Below, one piece after another: positions 14,381 to 22,044 of a stretch of 64,000 nt of DNA (position 1 is its first letter; the number at the start of each line of letters is the position of its first letter). The position numbers and the translations under genes are program-made. Origin of the DNA: WHSW01 sp963846565. Its GTDB lineage: Bacteria > Actinomycetota > Thermoleophilia > Solirubrobacterales > 70-9. The notes beneath the pieces were generated by a model. The model was not told where the DNA came from. It saw only the letters and a program-made list of their open reading frames with translations, and did not search any database. Location: positions 248,001 to 312,000 of the forward strand of contig CAWJWL010000001.1 of the NCBI GenBank assembly GCA_963846565.1. The letters run 5' to 3'.

Positions 14381-14746
14381 TCACGTCTCGATCACCGGCA
14401 GCAGGTCGGCAACGCCGGTCAGTTTCAGGACCCGGTCGACCTGTCCCGTAGCTCCGATGAATCGCAGCCGGTCGCCATCGGCGCGGGAGTGCCGTGTTGC
14501 CTTCACGAGGCAGAGGAGGCCGGTCGAGTCGATGAACTCGAGATCCTCGAGGTCGACGATCACCCGTTGAAGGTCGTGCGAGAGGATCCGATGAAGCTCG
14601 CGCTCGAGGGCGGGCACCGTTCCGAGGTCGAGCTCCCCGACGACGCGAATGAGACAGGTCTCCGCTTCGGGCCCGATCTCGATCCTGAGCCCGCCGTCGA
14701 CGATGGATCGCATCCCGCCCCCGCCCTGCTCGAGCTCGTCACCCAT
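14381..14746 (-). CDS. STAS-domain anti-sigma factor antagonist
   Basis: 121 aa from ATG 14746; a much longer upstream frame is antisense to the next gene and is rejected. LRIEIGPEAETCLIRVVGELDLGTVPALERELHRIL and VIVDLEDLEFIDSTGLLCLVKA are the SpoIIAA/RsbV STAS fold; Ser in the FIDSTG loop is the usual phosphorylation site. It would bind and be phosphorylated by an RsbW-type kinase, but no kinase or sigma gene is adjacent, so the partner is elsewhere. Confidence 0.88.
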   Translation of the reverse strand: MGDELEQGGGGMRSIVDGGLRIEIGPEAETCLIRVVGELDLGTVPALERELHRILSHDLQRVIVDLEDLEFIDSTGLLCLVKATRHSRADGDRLRFIGATGQVDRVLKLTGVADLLPVIET

Positions 14747-14899
14747 CTCAACGCCATTCCTCGCTTCTCCCGAAAGGGGCCGCGCGGTCAAGAGGGAAAA
14801 ACGAGAGGCCTCGAAGGGCGGTGTACGACCGGGCACAGGGTACTCGCCCCCCAAGGGCGTGGTCGCGATCGCCGCGGGTGTGTCAGCATCGAGGCGCCG

Positions 14900-15583
14900 A
14901 TGACGGAGCCCGATCAGCCCGATCCGCAGCAGCTCCTGACCGCCCTCAGCACCGAGCACTTCACCCTCCAAGGCGCCAGGTCGCAGACGATGAGCGAGAG
15001 CTCCGCGCGCGCGTCGATCTACGTCTTCGCGGTCTCGAGCGCCCTCGTCGCCCTCGGCTTCATCGGGCAGGTCTCCGACCTCGGCGATGTGTTCAACGTC
15101 TTCGCGCTCACGGTCCTGCCGACCCTCTACGCACTCGGCGCGGTTACGTTCGTGCGGCTGGTCGAATGCGGCGCCGAGGACTTTCGATACGGCCTTGCGA
15201 TCAACCGAATCCGGCACTACTACAAGGAGATCGCCGGCAGCCGTGCGAACCTCTTCCTGCTCTCCGGGCACGACGACGGGATCGGCGTGTTCGAGAACAT
15301 GGGCCTTCCGGGCGAGGGCCGCAAGCCGTACTTCGCCTTCTCCACCGCCGTCCTCGTACTGAACAGCGTGGTCGGCGGAGTCGCGGCGGCGCTCGCGCTC
15401 GGCGCGTTCGCGGGCGCGTCGCTCGCCGTGGCCGCGGTGGTCGGCGGTGCGGTCGCGATCGCCTCGGTGCTTACCTGGCTGCGTTACGCGGATCGCCTGC
15501 TCGACGCGAGCGCAGCGCAGGTCGAGCCGCTCTACCCATCGCCCGCAAAAATGAGTGGGGGCGGGGGCCGTGGATGGCGCTGA
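14900..15583 (+). CDS. Conserved four-span membrane protein, function unknown
   Basis: 227 aa from ATG 14900. After a soluble N-terminus (EHFTLQGARSQTMSESSARAS) come hydrophobic spans SIYVFAVSSALVALGFIG, VFALTVLPTLYALGAVTF, then a soluble loop (NRIRHYYKEIAGSRANLFLL) and the spans AFSTAVLVLNSVVGGVAAAL and SLAVAAVVGGAVAIASVLTW. The SARASIY..SSALVALGF block recurs in actinobacterial proteins of unknown role. The gene overlaps the start of the YjbR-like gene by 14 nt. Confidence 0.75.
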   Translation: MTEPDQPDPQQLLTALSTEHFTLQGARSQTMSESSARASIYVFAVSSALVALGFIGQVSDLGDVFNVFALTVLPTLYALGAVTFVRLVECGAEDFRYGLAINRIRHYYKEIAGSRANLFLLSGHDDGIGVFENMGLPGEGRKPYFAFSTAVLVLNSVVGGVAAALALGAFAGASLAVAAVVGGAVAIASVLTWLRYADRLLDASAAQVEPLYPSPAKMSGGGGRGWR

Positions 15584-15935
15584 GCTCCGCCGGTGGTGTC
15601 TCGCGCAGCGTGGTGCGGTAGAGGACTTCCCGTTCGGCCCCGAGACCTCGGTGTTCAAGGTCCACGGCAAGATGTTCGCGCTCAGCACTCTCGACCGCGT
15701 GCCGCTTGCGGTGAGCGCCAAGTGCGAACCCGACCTGGCGCTTCAGCTACGGGACACCTACGACGCGATCCGTCCCGGCTACCACCTGAACAAGGAGCAC
15801 TGGAACACGATCACCCTCGACGGCGGCGTTTCCGACGAGCTCGTGCGCGAGCTCGTCACCGACTCCTACGATCTCGTCGTAAGCGCGCTCCCGAAGCGTG
15901 CGCGGGAGGAGTTGGGGTGGGCGGCGGAGGGCTAG
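15570..15935 (+). CDS. MmcQ/YjbR-family protein
   Basis: 121 aa from GTG 15570 (VDGAELRRWCLAQRGAVEDF), which gives the usual family N-terminus; GTG 15555 would add five residues. FPFGPETSVFKVHGKMFAL, AVSAKCEPDLALQLRDTYD and IRPGYHLNKEHWNTITLDGG are the family blocks. The fold is CyaY-like and thought to bind DNA. It may be translated together with the membrane protein upstream. Confidence 0.88.
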   Translation: MDGAELRRWCLAQRGAVEDFPFGPETSVFKVHGKMFALSTLDRVPLAVSAKCEPDLALQLRDTYDAIRPGYHLNKEHWNTITLDGGVSDELVRELVTDSYDLVVSALPKRAREELGWAAEG

Positions 15936-16184
15936 GAGTTGACCAGGCGAGGAAACGCGATGTCGTTGGCGGCGACTACATCGTCGGCGCGCTCCGCCCT
16001 CATCAGGAAGTGGTTTGCCTCGCGCAGGGCGACCGCGGCTGCCACGAGGGCCTCGCAATCCCGGCGCGCTGCTACCGTCTCGACGAGCCGCGCAATGCTG
16101 CACGGCGTACACAGTGCCCGCGCCGCAGTCGCTGCGACACCGCATCCTCCGCGCCCGCCAGCACCCCACATGTGAGGAGTTCAC

Positions 16185-16385
16185 ATGCCCGACGGAACCG
16201 TGAAGTGGTTCAACGACCAGAAGGGGTTCGGCTTCATCAGCCCCGAGGACGGCTCGGCCGACCTCTTCGTCCACCAGAGCGCCCTGCCCGACGGCCACCA
16301 CACCCTGGCCGAGGGAGCGAAGGTCAGCTACGACGCCGAAGCTGGCGACAAGGGCCCTCGCGCCGCCAACGTTCAGCTCGCCTAG
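16185..16385 (+). CDS. cspA: Cold shock protein (CspA family)
   Basis: 66 aa, single OB fold. GTVKWFNDQKGFGFISPEDG carries RNP1 (KGFGFI) and LFVHQSAL carries RNP2. GAGGAG lies 5-10 nt before ATG 16185. Family members bind single-stranded RNA and melt hairpins. The 249-nt upstream gap could hold a long 5' UTR, usual for csp genes. A 67-codon gene follows at 16479. Confidence 0.93.
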   Translation: MPDGTVKWFNDQKGFGFISPEDGSADLFVHQSALPDGHHTLAEGAKVSYDAEAGDKGPRAANVQLA

Positions 16386-16478
16386 CTCCCGGCCGAAGCC
16401 GGGCTAGTACCGACACGCAGGCCGGACCCTCGCGGCCCGGTCCCGCGCGACCCTGTCCACGCCTCCGTTAGGAGAACG

Positions 16479-16682
16479 ATGAACTTGACGATCACCGCGG
16501 ACAACCTGGTCGAGGCCGCCCAGGCGCTCGACCAAGACGAGTTCACCCGCGCCGACGTCGCGGAGCAGCTCGGCGTCGAGAAGCCGGAGCTCAAGCAGGC
16601 CTTCCTGCGCGCCCGCAAGGCCGGCCGCCTGGAGAAGGTCCGCGACGACGAGGAGAACACGGGCCACTTCCGGCTCACCTGA
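16479..16682 (+). CDS. Small helical protein downstream of cspA
   Basis: 67 aa with a ribosome site (AGGAG) 7 nt before the ATG. ADNLVEAAQALDQDEFTRADVAEQLGVEKPELKQAFLRARKAGRLEKV reads as a small winged-helix-like fold (helix, turn, helix with EFTRADVAEQLGV, then a basic helix), and the end is DDEENTGHFRLT. Not a named family to me. A nucleic-acid-binding role is plausible from the HTH-like pattern and the csp neighbour, but this is inference. Confidence 0.7.
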   Translation: MNLTITADNLVEAAQALDQDEFTRADVAEQLGVEKPELKQAFLRARKAGRLEKVRDDEENTGHFRLT

Positions 16683-16853
16683 GACCCTGGGGAGCCATTT
16701 CGGCTGCCTGAGCCGGGCGTACGGGCGCCGGCGCGAAAGCCGGCGGCCCGGACTACCTCCTCCACTTCGTCGAGCCTGTGGTCGTCACCGAGAACACGGT
16801 TCCGTCACGGGCTCGCGCTGTGAACGGGGCTGTATCTCGATCGGGTCGCCGCC

Positions 16854-17102
16854 GTGTCACGACTCCTTTCAATCCTCGTCGGCGTGCTCGCGGTCTTGGT
16901 CGTCGCGGGCTGCGGTGACGACGACTCCGACTCGGACTCCGACGACTCCCAGCAGCTGACGGTGATCTCGGGCCCGATCGCGGCTACGGCGGTCGACACG
17001 GGGGAAACGGGCGGCACCGGCGACTACGTCGGCGCGCGCGGCGAGGTGGAGATCTCCGCCGAGGACGACGAGCGCGTGCGCTACGAAACGGTCCTCGCCT
17101 AG
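16854..17102 (+). CDS. Small lipoprotein
   Basis: 82 aa from GTG 16854. The signal peptide LLSILVGVLAVLVVAGC ends in a lipobox (VAGC), followed by an Asp/Ser-rich linker (DDDSDSDSDDS). The mature part is only about 60 residues with no recognised domain. It ends against the convergent ligase gene (4-nt overlap). Confidence 0.7.
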   Translation: MSRLLSILVGVLAVLVVAGCGDDDSDSDSDDSQQLTVISGPIAATAVDTGETGGTGDYVGARGEVEISAEDDERVRYETVLA

Positions 17103-18205
17103 GCTGCCGTCCTCGCGACGAGGAAGGCGAGCAATCCCGACATGCCGCGCTCGTCGTGTACACGCCGTTGGACGTCTGCGCCCGAGCCCTCCTCGAGGAT
17201 CGCCTCGACGTCGGCGAGCTGCGCCTGGCATCCGAACTCTCCGGCGACCTCACCTGCGAGCTCGACCGTCCGCTTTGTCAGCTCGCGGGCGGGCACGCGC
17301 TCGCAGTCGCGGTCGAGCAGGGTCGCGTCGAGCCCGTATCGCGTTGCCTGGAAACTCGACTCGGCAAGTGCCTCGCGCGATGGGATCTCGTCCTGGTCGC
17401 GCTCGGCCTCGACACGCACGAGGCAGTGGACGAGAGCCGAGAGGGCCGCGACGCGGTCGAGGTCGAACTGACTGTCCGCTGCGCGGATCTCGATCGTCCC
17501 GAGCTGAGGGTGCATGCGTACGTCCCACCAGATCTCGGTGTAGTCGTCGAGGTCACCCGCCCGGCAGACCTGCCGCGTCACCCGCTCGAAGTCGGCGTAG
17601 TCCGCGAAGGCCGGCGCCATCGCCGCCCGCGGGTAGCTGCGGAAGATCACAGTTCGTGAGCTCGCGAGGCCGGAGTCCTCGCCGAACCAGAATGGCGAGT
17701 TCGCCGCCAGCGCGTTCAGCAGCGGGACGTGGGTGCGAATCCCGTTGTAGGCGCGGATCGCGGTCTCCTTGTCGGGCAGGCCGACGTGGATGTGCTGGCC
17801 GCAGATCGGAGTTCGCAGGACGCCCTGAAGCGAGGCCTCGATCAGCGCGTAGCGCCGGGTCTGCTGGACGGCGGTCGAGCCGGGCGCCGCGTTCGGGTGC
17901 ACCCCGGCGCCCATCAATCGCGAGGAGGTGAGCAGTTCGTGGCGCACCTGCCGGAGGTGCTCGGCTGCCGCGGCCGCGTTCGGGGCGACGTCCGAGCGGC
18001 CCTCGACCATCGCTTCGAAGAGCTCGCCGCTCACTCCGCCGCTGTCCGGATCAGCTTCGTCGGCGAGCTCGCCGCCGCCGTCGATGAGCTCGTTGTCGGT
18101 CCCGACGAGGAGGAGCTCCTCCTCGACTCCGAGCGCGAACGGCTCCTCTGCGCCGAACCGTTCCGGTCCACATTCATCCGGCGCTACTTGTGAAGGCTCT
18201 CCCAC
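17099..18205 (-). CDS. YbdK-type carboxylate-amine ligase (glutamate-cysteine ligase 2 family)
   Basis: 368 aa. FALGVEEELLLVGTDNEL opens the GCS2 fold; LMGAGVHPNA, ICGQHIHVGLPDKETAIRAYNGI, NSPFWFGEDSGLASSRTVIF, DDYTEIWWDVRMHPQLGTIEIRAAD are family motifs with the ATP/Mg-binding residues. In vitro relatives show weak gamma-glutamylcysteine ligase activity; the natural substrate is unknown. The start is uncertain: GTG 18205 with GGGACGG upstream is preferred over ATG 18265. Confidence 0.88.
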   Translation of the reverse strand: MGEPSQVAPDECGPERFGAEEPFALGVEEELLLVGTDNELIDGGGELADEADPDSGGVSGELFEAMVEGRSDVAPNAAAAAEHLRQVRHELLTSSRLMGAGVHPNAAPGSTAVQQTRRYALIEASLQGVLRTPICGQHIHVGLPDKETAIRAYNGIRTHVPLLNALAANSPFWFGEDSGLASSRTVIFRSYPRAAMAPAFADYADFERVTRQVCRAGDLDDYTEIWWDVRMHPQLGTIEIRAADSQFDLDRVAALSALVHCLVRVEAERDQDEIPSREALAESSFQATRYGLDATLLDRDCERVPARELTKRTVELAGEVAGEFGCQAQLADVEAILEEGSGADVQRRVHDERGMSGLLAFLVARTAA

Positions 18206-18293
18206 TGCTCGCCGTCCCTGACACCGCGCATCTACCCTGCCCGAATGCCGCAAACCGCCCGACATCCGTCCGCGTCGGAACGCGCGCGGGCGC

Positions 18294-19322
18294 TTATGAG
18301 TCGACCGGGTTTCGCTTCTCGACGATCAGCAGGTCGCTCGGCATCTCCGGCAGGGGCGGCAGTTCGGCTGCCTTCATTCCCAGCGTCGGTGCGAGGATCC
18401 TGGCCGGGTAGGCGCCGGCGCCACCGGTGTAGCCGATGTCCCGCACGTCGGGCTGATCGAAGAAGACGAGGAAGTGCGTCTCGTCGGTCTCCAGGTTCTC
18501 GATGTGGTGGGGGAACGCGCGCGGGATGAAGTAGGCGTCGCCCGCGACCAGCTCGTAGGTGTCGACCGACCCGTCGGCGTCCCTCACGGTCATTCGCGCG
18601 CGACCGGAGTGCACGTAGCCGAGCTCGGCCGTTTCCGGGTGCCAGTGCGGCTCTCGCATCCCGGCGCCCGAGATCCGCAGCGAGTACATCGCCAGCCGAT
18701 CGAGCGCGGGCCACGTATCGAGCCTCGCCGTCTTCAGGCGGCCGTACTCCGTGTCGACCCGCGGCGCCAAGCCTTCGAGATCGAGCTTGAGCTCATTGGC
18801 GTAGCTCGCCGACTCGGGGATCTCCGGCGTCCCGTCGACCTTGCCGGCAAACAGGTCGTCGGGACCCTCGGGCAGACCGGACAGCGCTTCGCCAGGCAGC
18901 CCCCAGGCGTTTCCGATCACGTTCGGCGTCAGCATGCCCACGGACCCCGAGAGACCGAAGTCCTGCGGCCGGGAGTCGGAGAAGGCGATGATCAGCTCGG
19001 CCTCGGTGGCGCCCACGTTCTCGAGGGCATGGAGCGCGCCCGAGGGCACGAAGAACATCTGGCCCGGTGAGATCGTGAAAGTCGAGTGCTGGTTAGCGTT
19101 GCCGAAGATCGTCACGAGCAGCTCGCCGGCGAGGCAGTACCCGAGCTCGTTCGCGTTCGCGTGCCAATGCGGCTCGCGAAAACCGCCGGTGGCGAGAGTC
19201 AGCCGCGCCAAGGCCATGCGCTCGAGGATCGGGAAGTTGTCGGCGCTGAGGAGGGTGCGGGCGCCAAAGGGCGTCGAGACCTGCGGCGCGGCCGCCGCCA
19301 AGTGGAAGAGGTGCTCGCTCAA
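18294..19322 (-). CDS. Bicupin, oxalate decarboxylase-like
   Basis: 342 aa with two germin-like cupins. Each has the metal motif: FREPHWHANANELGYCLAGE and MREPHWHPETAELGYVHSGR (HxH, Glu), with the second His in SGALHALENVG and RAFPHHIENLE. This matches Mn-dependent oxalate decarboxylase/oxidase-type bicupins, which turn oxalate into formate and CO2; the lid residues needed to confirm it were not assessed. The start is TTG 19322, with GATACT 9 nt upstream (leaderless pattern). No signal peptide. Confidence 0.85.
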   Translation of the reverse strand: MSEHLFHLAAAAPQVSTPFGARTLLSADNFPILERMALARLTLATGGFREPHWHANANELGYCLAGELLVTIFGNANQHSTFTISPGQMFFVPSGALHALENVGATEAELIIAFSDSRPQDFGLSGSVGMLTPNVIGNAWGLPGEALSGLPEGPDDLFAGKVDGTPEIPESASYANELKLDLEGLAPRVDTEYGRLKTARLDTWPALDRLAMYSLRISGAGMREPHWHPETAELGYVHSGRARMTVRDADGSVDTYELVAGDAYFIPRAFPHHIENLETDETHFLVFFDQPDVRDIGYTGGAGAYPARILAPTLGMKAAELPPLPEMPSDLLIVEKRNPVDS

Positions 19323-19388
19323 ACGAGCCCGAGTATCCCAGGCGCTCAGCAGTCGCGGAGGAGGTCTGTCAGCCAGGCATCCGAGCCC

Positions 19389-19817
19389 TCAGTGCGAACC
19401 CGTGTACTCCTCGCGGCGGTAGAGCATGACGCCGAACATTGCCGTGAACATGAGCGTGTGCTCGATCGTCATCAGGCCACCGAGGCCCGTCACGATGGTG
19501 CCCCCTAGGAGGGCCAGCGAGAACAGGGTCGGGACGATCATCGCCGCGGACATCTCGAGGGTCGCGGCGCCGCTGTGGCCGCGCCAGGTCATCCACGCGA
19601 CCATCGGAATCGTCATCCAGACACCCATCGCGGCGAGCGCGAAGGCATCGCCGGTCTCGAATCCGGCTGCGCTCTTGATCAGCGCGAATGCGCCGCCGAG
19701 GACCCCCATGCCGACGAGCATGACCACGACCATCTCGACGTAGTGGGTTAGGAAGCGGACCACCGGGCGGTTTCGATACGCGGGCGCTCCGGCGGGGGAA
19801 GTCATTGCGAGTGACAT
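19389..19817 (-). CDS. Met-rich four-span membrane protein, predicted copper-regulated
   Basis: 142 aa. Four spans: YVEMVVVMLVGMGVLGGAFAL, FALAAMGVWMTIPMVAWMTW, MSAAMIVPTLFSLALLGGTI and IEHTLMFTAMFGVMLYRR. Met is very frequent in and near the membrane (about 15), as in proteins that meet Cu(I). Family not named to me. Two CsoR-like operators lie 29-80 nt upstream of its start, so copper induction is the best guess. An AGGAGAG ribosome site precedes ATG 19817. Confidence 0.75.
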   Translation of the reverse strand: MSLAMTSPAGAPAYRNRPVVRFLTHYVEMVVVMLVGMGVLGGAFALIKSAAGFETGDAFALAAMGVWMTIPMVAWMTWRGHSGAATLEMSAAMIVPTLFSLALLGGTIVTGLGGLMTIEHTLMFTAMFGVMLYRREEYTGSH

Positions 19818-19845
19818 CGGCTCTCCTTCTCCTTGGCTCAGTGAA

Positions 19846-19903
19846 GTACCCCTCGGGGGTACCGTATCACAGCACTTCCTACTACCCCCTTGGGGTATAC
19901 CCC
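19846..19903 (-). promoter_or_regulatory. Tandem CsoR-like copper operators
   Basis: GTACCCCTCGGGGGTAC (19846-19862) and TACCCCCTTGGGGTA (19883-19897) followed by TACCCC (19898-19903). CsoR/RcnR repressors bind such G/C tracts with the form TACCCCnnnGGGGTA. The sites lie between the DUF1275 gene stop and the Met-rich membrane protein gene, upstream of the latter. No csoR gene is in the window. Confidence 0.75.
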
Positions 19904-19921
19904 ATCAGCCTCGGGCGCCGA

Positions 19922-20644
19922 TTACGGGAGCCCGGTCCGCGAGGTGTGGAGGAGGCCCGCGGCGCAGGCGACAGCCGCCGCGACGCCGAGGGCAAGCGCG
20001 ACGCTCGCCTCCAGGAGCAGCGCGCCGCAGAGAGCCCCGAGGAGGATCGAGAGGAACCCGGCGACGCGCTGGGCGAGGTCCTCGCCGGCCGCGAGGCTCA
20101 TCGGCGTGTGCGACCCGATCGCGGTGACGGTCAGGTTGAGGACGGTCGAGGCCAGGTTTGGGTTGGCGGCCTGGCGGGCCACGGTGTTGCGGAGGCCCAT
20201 GGCGAAGCAGAGCACCGCGACGAGGGCGTAGCCCGACCCCGCCCTGGGTTCGATCGTGAACGCGGCCGCCGCTAGTGCCGCGAGCGCCAACAACGCCACC
20301 TCGGGCGCGATCGCGGCGAGCAGGACCCTCGGATGCGCCGGACCCAGTCGCCGCCCCACCACGGTCGCGACGCTACCGCCGGCGAGGAATGCCCCGATTG
20401 CGATCAGCGGCGCGCCCAGCTCGGCCCCGCCCGCCCCCGCGATGCCAAAGCCGAGGAAGAGCACGTTTCCGGTCTGCATGCCGGCGAAGACCTCGCCGAG
20501 ACCGAGGAAGGCGACCGCATCGACGATGCCGGTGACGAACGTGAGGCCGATAAGTGTGTGGGTGAGTGGATCGGCGAGGCCGATCGGCCGTTGGACAGCG
20601 GGATGCGCGGCGGCCTCCATGTGGGGATTGAAACGGAGGCCCAA
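19922..20644 (-). CDS. DUF1275 (YoaK-like) membrane protein
   Basis: 240 aa. LTFVTGIVDAVAFLGLGEVFAGMQTGNVLFLG is the DUF1275 signature, followed by FLAGGSVATVVGRRLG and CFAMGLRNTVARQAANPNL. Six hydrophobic spans fit the family. Physiological role unknown. The start could also be ATG 20620; the extra residues are unremarkable. Confidence 0.88.
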   Translation of the reverse strand: MGLRFNPHMEAAAHPAVQRPIGLADPLTHTLIGLTFVTGIVDAVAFLGLGEVFAGMQTGNVLFLGFGIAGAGGAELGAPLIAIGAFLAGGSVATVVGRRLGPAHPRVLLAAIAPEVALLALAALAAAAFTIEPRAGSGYALVAVLCFAMGLRNTVARQAANPNLASTVLNLTVTAIGSHTPMSLAAGEDLAQRVAGFLSILLGALCGALLLEASVALALGVAAAVACAAGLLHTSRTGLP

Positions 20645-20702
20645 GACGCCAAACGCAGGCCGGATCGTTCAAGGCCCTAGTCCGGCCTGAGCCGGGCCTT
20701 GA

Positions 20703-21611
20703 TCAGCGCTGCGCCCGGCGGCGGTTGATCAGGGCGCGGCGAAGCGGCGCCGGGGTCACGGCCGCCAGGCGGCGCAGGCCACGCTCGCGAAGCGACTGCT
20801 GGCGGCTCAGGCGCGGCTGCTCGCCCTCCTTCCAGCGCGGGGAGGCGTAGCCACCCAGGAGGGGGCTGCTCTTCGGCTCGACCGCCGGCGAGCCCTTCAG
20901 GCCGACGAGGTGGACCCGGTCGAACTCGGGGAAGACGTGCGGGATCCGCACCTCGAGGACGCTGGTGAAGCCGGCGTCCGCGAGCAGGTTGAAGAGCGAC
21001 TCCTTCGTCAGCCAGATGCTGTCGAGGTTCTCGATCGAGGAGCCGTATGAGCGGTCGCGGTCGGACTCCGTGTCGGCGGAATCGTGCTCGCGGACGACGA
21101 TCCCCGAGTAGGTCGCGCCGTCGTGCTCCCACGAGGTCGCCGGACGCAGGCTGTAGTGGGTGTCGAAGATCGCAACGCGCGTCGTCACCTCGGCCACGTT
21201 GTGGACGAACTCGAATGCCTCGGGCGCGTCGAGGTGGTAGAGGATCCCGAGCGCCAGGGTGAGGTCGAACTCGCCGTAGTTGTTGGCCGACAGGTTGCGG
21301 ACGTCGTCGAGGTGAAACGAGGCCGAGTCGAGCCCGAGCGCCTCGCGGGCGAACTCGGCCCGCGCGACGTGGCCCTCGCGTCCCTCGATCCCGACCGTCT
21401 CGGCGCCCTGAAGCGCGAGCTCGAGCGCAAAGAGGCCCTCCATGCAGCCGAGGTCGAGGGCGCGGGTCCCCTCGACCGGGCCGAGCACGTCCGCGATCAG
21501 GCCCATCAACGGCTCGAGCCGGTTCTCGTGCCCCTGGTCGTCCGGCCCCATCGTGAAGACGCCGTCGCGAAGATGGAAGTTGAAGAAATGCCAGGCGCCG
21601 ACCCGCTCCAC
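20703..21611 (-). CDS. Class I SAM-dependent methyltransferase
   Basis: 302 aa from GTG 21611. ALDLGCMEGLFALELALQG is the SAM-binding motif I, VGIEGREGHVARAEFA is motif II, LSANNYGEFDLTLALGILYHLD is post I/motif IV. It resembles DUF1698/CmoB-like and cell-wall-associated methyltransferases. Upstream of GTG the frame stays open and protein-like (SDLATIDAAELERRRNEL) to about 21668, where only a CTG is available, so the true start may be a rare CTG. The basic C-terminal tail is atypical. Confidence 0.8.
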   Translation of the reverse strand: MERVGAWHFFNFHLRDGVFTMGPDDQGHENRLEPLMGLIADVLGPVEGTRALDLGCMEGLFALELALQGAETVGIEGREGHVARAEFAREALGLDSASFHLDDVRNLSANNYGEFDLTLALGILYHLDAPEAFEFVHNVAEVTTRVAIFDTHYSLRPATSWEHDGATYSGIVVREHDSADTESDRDRSYGSSIENLDSIWLTKESLFNLLADAGFTSVLEVRIPHVFPEFDRVHLVGLKGSPAVEPKSSPLLGGYASPRWKEGEQPRLSRQQSLRERGLRRLAAVTPAPLRRALINRRRAQR

Positions 21612-21703
21612 GAGCTCGTTGCGGCGCCGCTCGAGCTCGGCTGCGTCGATGGTCGCGAGGTCGCTCAGAACGACGTCAGGCTACGAAAAGTAGCCTCAGC
21701 GAC

Positions 21704-22033
21704 GTGCTGCTCGCGCTCGCGATCGTCGGGCTGTTCTTCCTCCCGGACCCGTGGCGGGTGATCATCCTCGTCGCCGCGCTCGTGATCGAGGTGGGGGAGG
21801 TCTACATCTGGATCCGCTTCCTGCGCCGCTACCGGGTGACCACGGGCGCCGAGGGGATGGTCGGCGAGTTCGGCGAGGTGATCGAGCCCTGCCGGCCTCG
21901 TGGCCGGGTCCGGGTGCGAAACGAGATCTGGAATGCGCGGGCCAATCCAGGCGTCGATACGGGGGAGCCGATCACGGTGCGCGAGGTCGACGGCTTGACT
22001 CTGATCGTCGAAGCACGCACGGGCCGGGTCTAA
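21704..22033 (+). CDS. NfeD-like membrane protein (short form)
   Basis: 109 aa from GTG 21704. A hydrophobic N-terminus (LLALAIVGLFFLPDPWRVIILVAALVIEV) is followed by RVTTGAEGMVGEFGEVIEPC, VRVRNEIWNARA and TGEPITVREVDGLTLIVEA, the OB-fold of NfeD. The ClpP-like protease domain of long NfeD proteins is absent. TAGCCT ends 7 nt before GTG, which suggests a leaderless mRNA. NfeD proteins help organise membranes together with flotillin-like partners; none is adjacent. Confidence 0.82.
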   Translation: MLLALAIVGLFFLPDPWRVIILVAALVIEVGEVYIWIRFLRRYRVTTGAEGMVGEFGEVIEPCRPRGRVRVRNEIWNARANPGVDTGEPITVREVDGLTLIVEARTGRV

Positions 22034-22044
22034 ACTCGACGGGC

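Noticed and set aside
14747..15721. N-terminal extension of the STAS gene (total 446 codons)
   Set aside because: The extension is antisense to a membrane-protein gene and to the YjbR gene and is Arg/His/Glu-rich; STAS proteins are about 110-120 residues.
15932..16171. 79-codon minus-strand frame before cspA
   Set aside because: LVAAAVALREANHFLMRAE looks mildly protein-like, but there is no ribosome site, no known family and the N-terminal half is low-complexity; left uncalled.
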